Source of the DNA: Gemmatimonadaceae bacterium
GTDB taxonomy: Bacteria > Gemmatimonadota > Gemmatimonadetes > Gemmatimonadales > Gemmatimonadaceae
Assembly (NCBI GenBank): GCA_025451425.1
Contig: JANWKK010000006.1
Location: forward strand, 1-5,864
Direction of reading: 5' to 3'
DNA: 5,864 bases
A program made the translations under genes and the position numbers. Position 1 is the first letter of the stretch, and each line of letters starts with the position of its first letter. Positions 4,734-5,864 of this stretch are shown piece by piece. The notes under the pieces were generated by a model. The model worked only from the letters and a program-made list of their open reading frames with translations. It had not been told where the DNA came from and ran no database searches.

Positions 4734-5864
4734 ATGTGCGCACACGTCGCCGACTCGCCCTCCGCTGCCCTCTCAGCTAGCTACGACGCAGTCCCATACG
4801 GCGGCGGGGCGATTGGGGGTACCCGTCCCGACTACATAGCCGCCGCTGCGCGCCTCCGCGGACTCACGACGCCTGACGTTAGGTGCTGCCGAGTGCTCGA
4901 CATTGGGTGTGCGACCGGCGGGAATCTGCTGTCGATGGCGATCACGTTTCCGGAGAGCACGTTCGTCGGGATCGATCTGTCCCGGCGACAGATCGAGAGC
5001 GCTCGAGCCGCCGCACGAACCATCGGCGTCGACAACGTCCGCTTCGAGGCGATGAGCGTCGCCGAGGTCCACGAGGACTTCGGTATGTTCGACTATATCG
5101 TGAGCCACGGTGTGTACTCGTGGGTACCGCCCGAGGTCCAGCACGCCATCCTCACCGTTTGCTCGCGCAATCTCGTAAGGGACGGGATTGCGTATGTCAG
5201 TTACAATACCTATCCCGGGTGGCACGCACGCGCTCTCGTCCGCGAGATGATGCTTTTTCACGATCGGCCGGAGCTCAGTCCGTCAGAGCGCGTGCAGCGC
5301 GCTCGCGATCTGCTCGAGTCCGTCGCGAAGGCCGTCCCGAAGTCGGACGAGGTGTACGCGGCCGTTCTCCAGGAAGAGATCCACACGCTGCACGACGCGA
5401 GCGAATCGTACTTCATGCACGAGGAGCTCGAGTCCGAGAACCACCCGATCTATTTCATCGACTTTGCACGACGAGCGGCCTCAGTCGGTCTTCAATACAT
5501 CACCGAAGCAACGGCGTCTCTTGTAGACACGCAGCTCAGCCCGGAGCTGCGGACGAAGCTGCGCTCGTGGTCCAACGACAACCTCCAGTACGAGCAGTAT
5601 TTCGACTACGTGCGAAACCGCACGTTCCGGCGGTCGTTGCTGTGTCATGCCGGCCGCGCGGTGGAGAGCGAGCCGACGCCGACTCGAGTGCCGGAGATGT
5701 TCATCCGAGGCCGCTGTTACGTCGATACCGATGCGCCCGAGGCAAAGCAGCCAGGTGTCGAGGTTTTTCGCACGAGCGAAGGCGTCGCCGCCACGATGGC
5801 GCATCCGCTCGTTCGCGCCGTGTTGCATACTCTCTCCGATTCGCGGCCAGCTGGCCTGTCCGTC
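4734..5864 (+). CDS. Class I SAM-dependent methyltransferase with regulatory domain (PKMT-like), 3' end missing
   Basis: The first 377 residues of a gene that runs off the right edge with no stop. The SAM-binding motif I is VLDIGCATGGN (54-64), followed by FVGIDLS with the acidic residue Asp81 that usually contacts the SAM ribose. FDYIVSHGVYSWVPPEVQ (119-136) and YVSYNTYPGWH (154-164) are hallmarks of methyltransferases that carry a methyltransferase-regulatory domain. That domain appears to follow at about 207-260 (NHPIYFIDFARRAASVGLQY), then a conserved EQYFDYVRNRTFRRSLLCH segment (287-305). This layout is shared with the protein-lysine methyltransferases described from Rickettsia. The substrate here is unknown. 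ATG 4734 is the only ATG between the in-frame TAG at 4671 and motif I that fits; TTG 4692 is possible, and no Shine-Dalgarno is visible. A C-terminal domain is expected beyond the window. Its link to T6SS is only proximity. Confidence 0.88.
   Translation, partial: MCAHVADSPSAALSASYDAVPYGGGAIGGTRPDYIAAAARLRGLTTPDVRCCRVLDIGCATGGNLLSMAITFPESTFVGIDLSRRQIESARAAARTIGVDNVRFEAMSVAEVHEDFGMFDYIVSHGVYSWVPPEVQHAILTVCSRNLVRDGIAYVSYNTYPGWHARALVREMMLFHDRPELSPSERVQRARDLLESVAKAVPKSDEVYAAVLQEEIHTLHDASESYFMHEELESENHPIYFIDFARRAASVGLQYITEATASLVDTQLSPELRTKLRSWSNDNLQYEQYFDYVRNRTFRRSLLCHAGRAVESEPTPTRVPEMFIRGRCYVDTDAPEAKQPGVEVFRTSEGVAATMAHPLVRAVLHTLSDSRPAGLSV

Noticed and set aside
4773..5261. 162-residue open frame on the minus strand within the methyltransferase
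   Set aside because: The plus-strand frame encodes clear methyltransferase motifs across the same stretch. The antisense frame shows no recognisable domain.

Overview
The window is GC-rich DNA with four protein genes, all readable without frameshifts. Three form a locus linked to a type VI secretion system (T6SS). The fourth is a protein-methyltransferase-type gene cut by the right edge. High GC, two TssK-type baseplate proteins, a proline-rich protein with a kinase-like start, and intergenic arrays of CTAG-containing heptamers suggest an environmental (soil-type) bacterium, perhaps Gemmatimonadota or Acidobacteriota. That placement is an impression; the window has no phylogenetic marker.

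Layout from left to right: tssK copy 1 (15-1361, minus) diverges from an unnamed 505-residue gene (1550-3067, plus) across a 188-bp gap holding a terminator-like hairpin. The unnamed gene converges on tssK copy 2 (3176-4537, minus) across a 108-bp gap containing a large hairpin and a 7-bp tandem array. That array runs into the last codons and stop of tssK copy 2. tssK copy 2 diverges from the methyltransferase (4734 to the window end, plus) across a 196-bp gap filled largely by two opposing heptamer arrays.

TssK is the trimeric adaptor that joins the T6SS baseplate wedges to the membrane complex in the inner membrane. Two clearly different full-length TssK homologues on either side of one gene is unusual. 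The gene between them encodes a putative tail-anchored protein: a degenerate kinase N-lobe-like start, then about 370 residues of Pro/Ala-rich linker carrying five copies of a [GS]-x-[FY]-T-x-x-[FL]-x-[RK] motif, then one C-terminal membrane helix. This is the best candidate for something undescribed: possibly a flexible membrane-tethered scaffold or regulator of the secretion apparatus, with threonine motifs that could be phosphorylated or docked. The function is inferred; the architecture is directly visible. No other T6SS genes (sheath, tube, VgrG, TssL/M) lie in the window, so the rest of the cluster, if present, is outside it.
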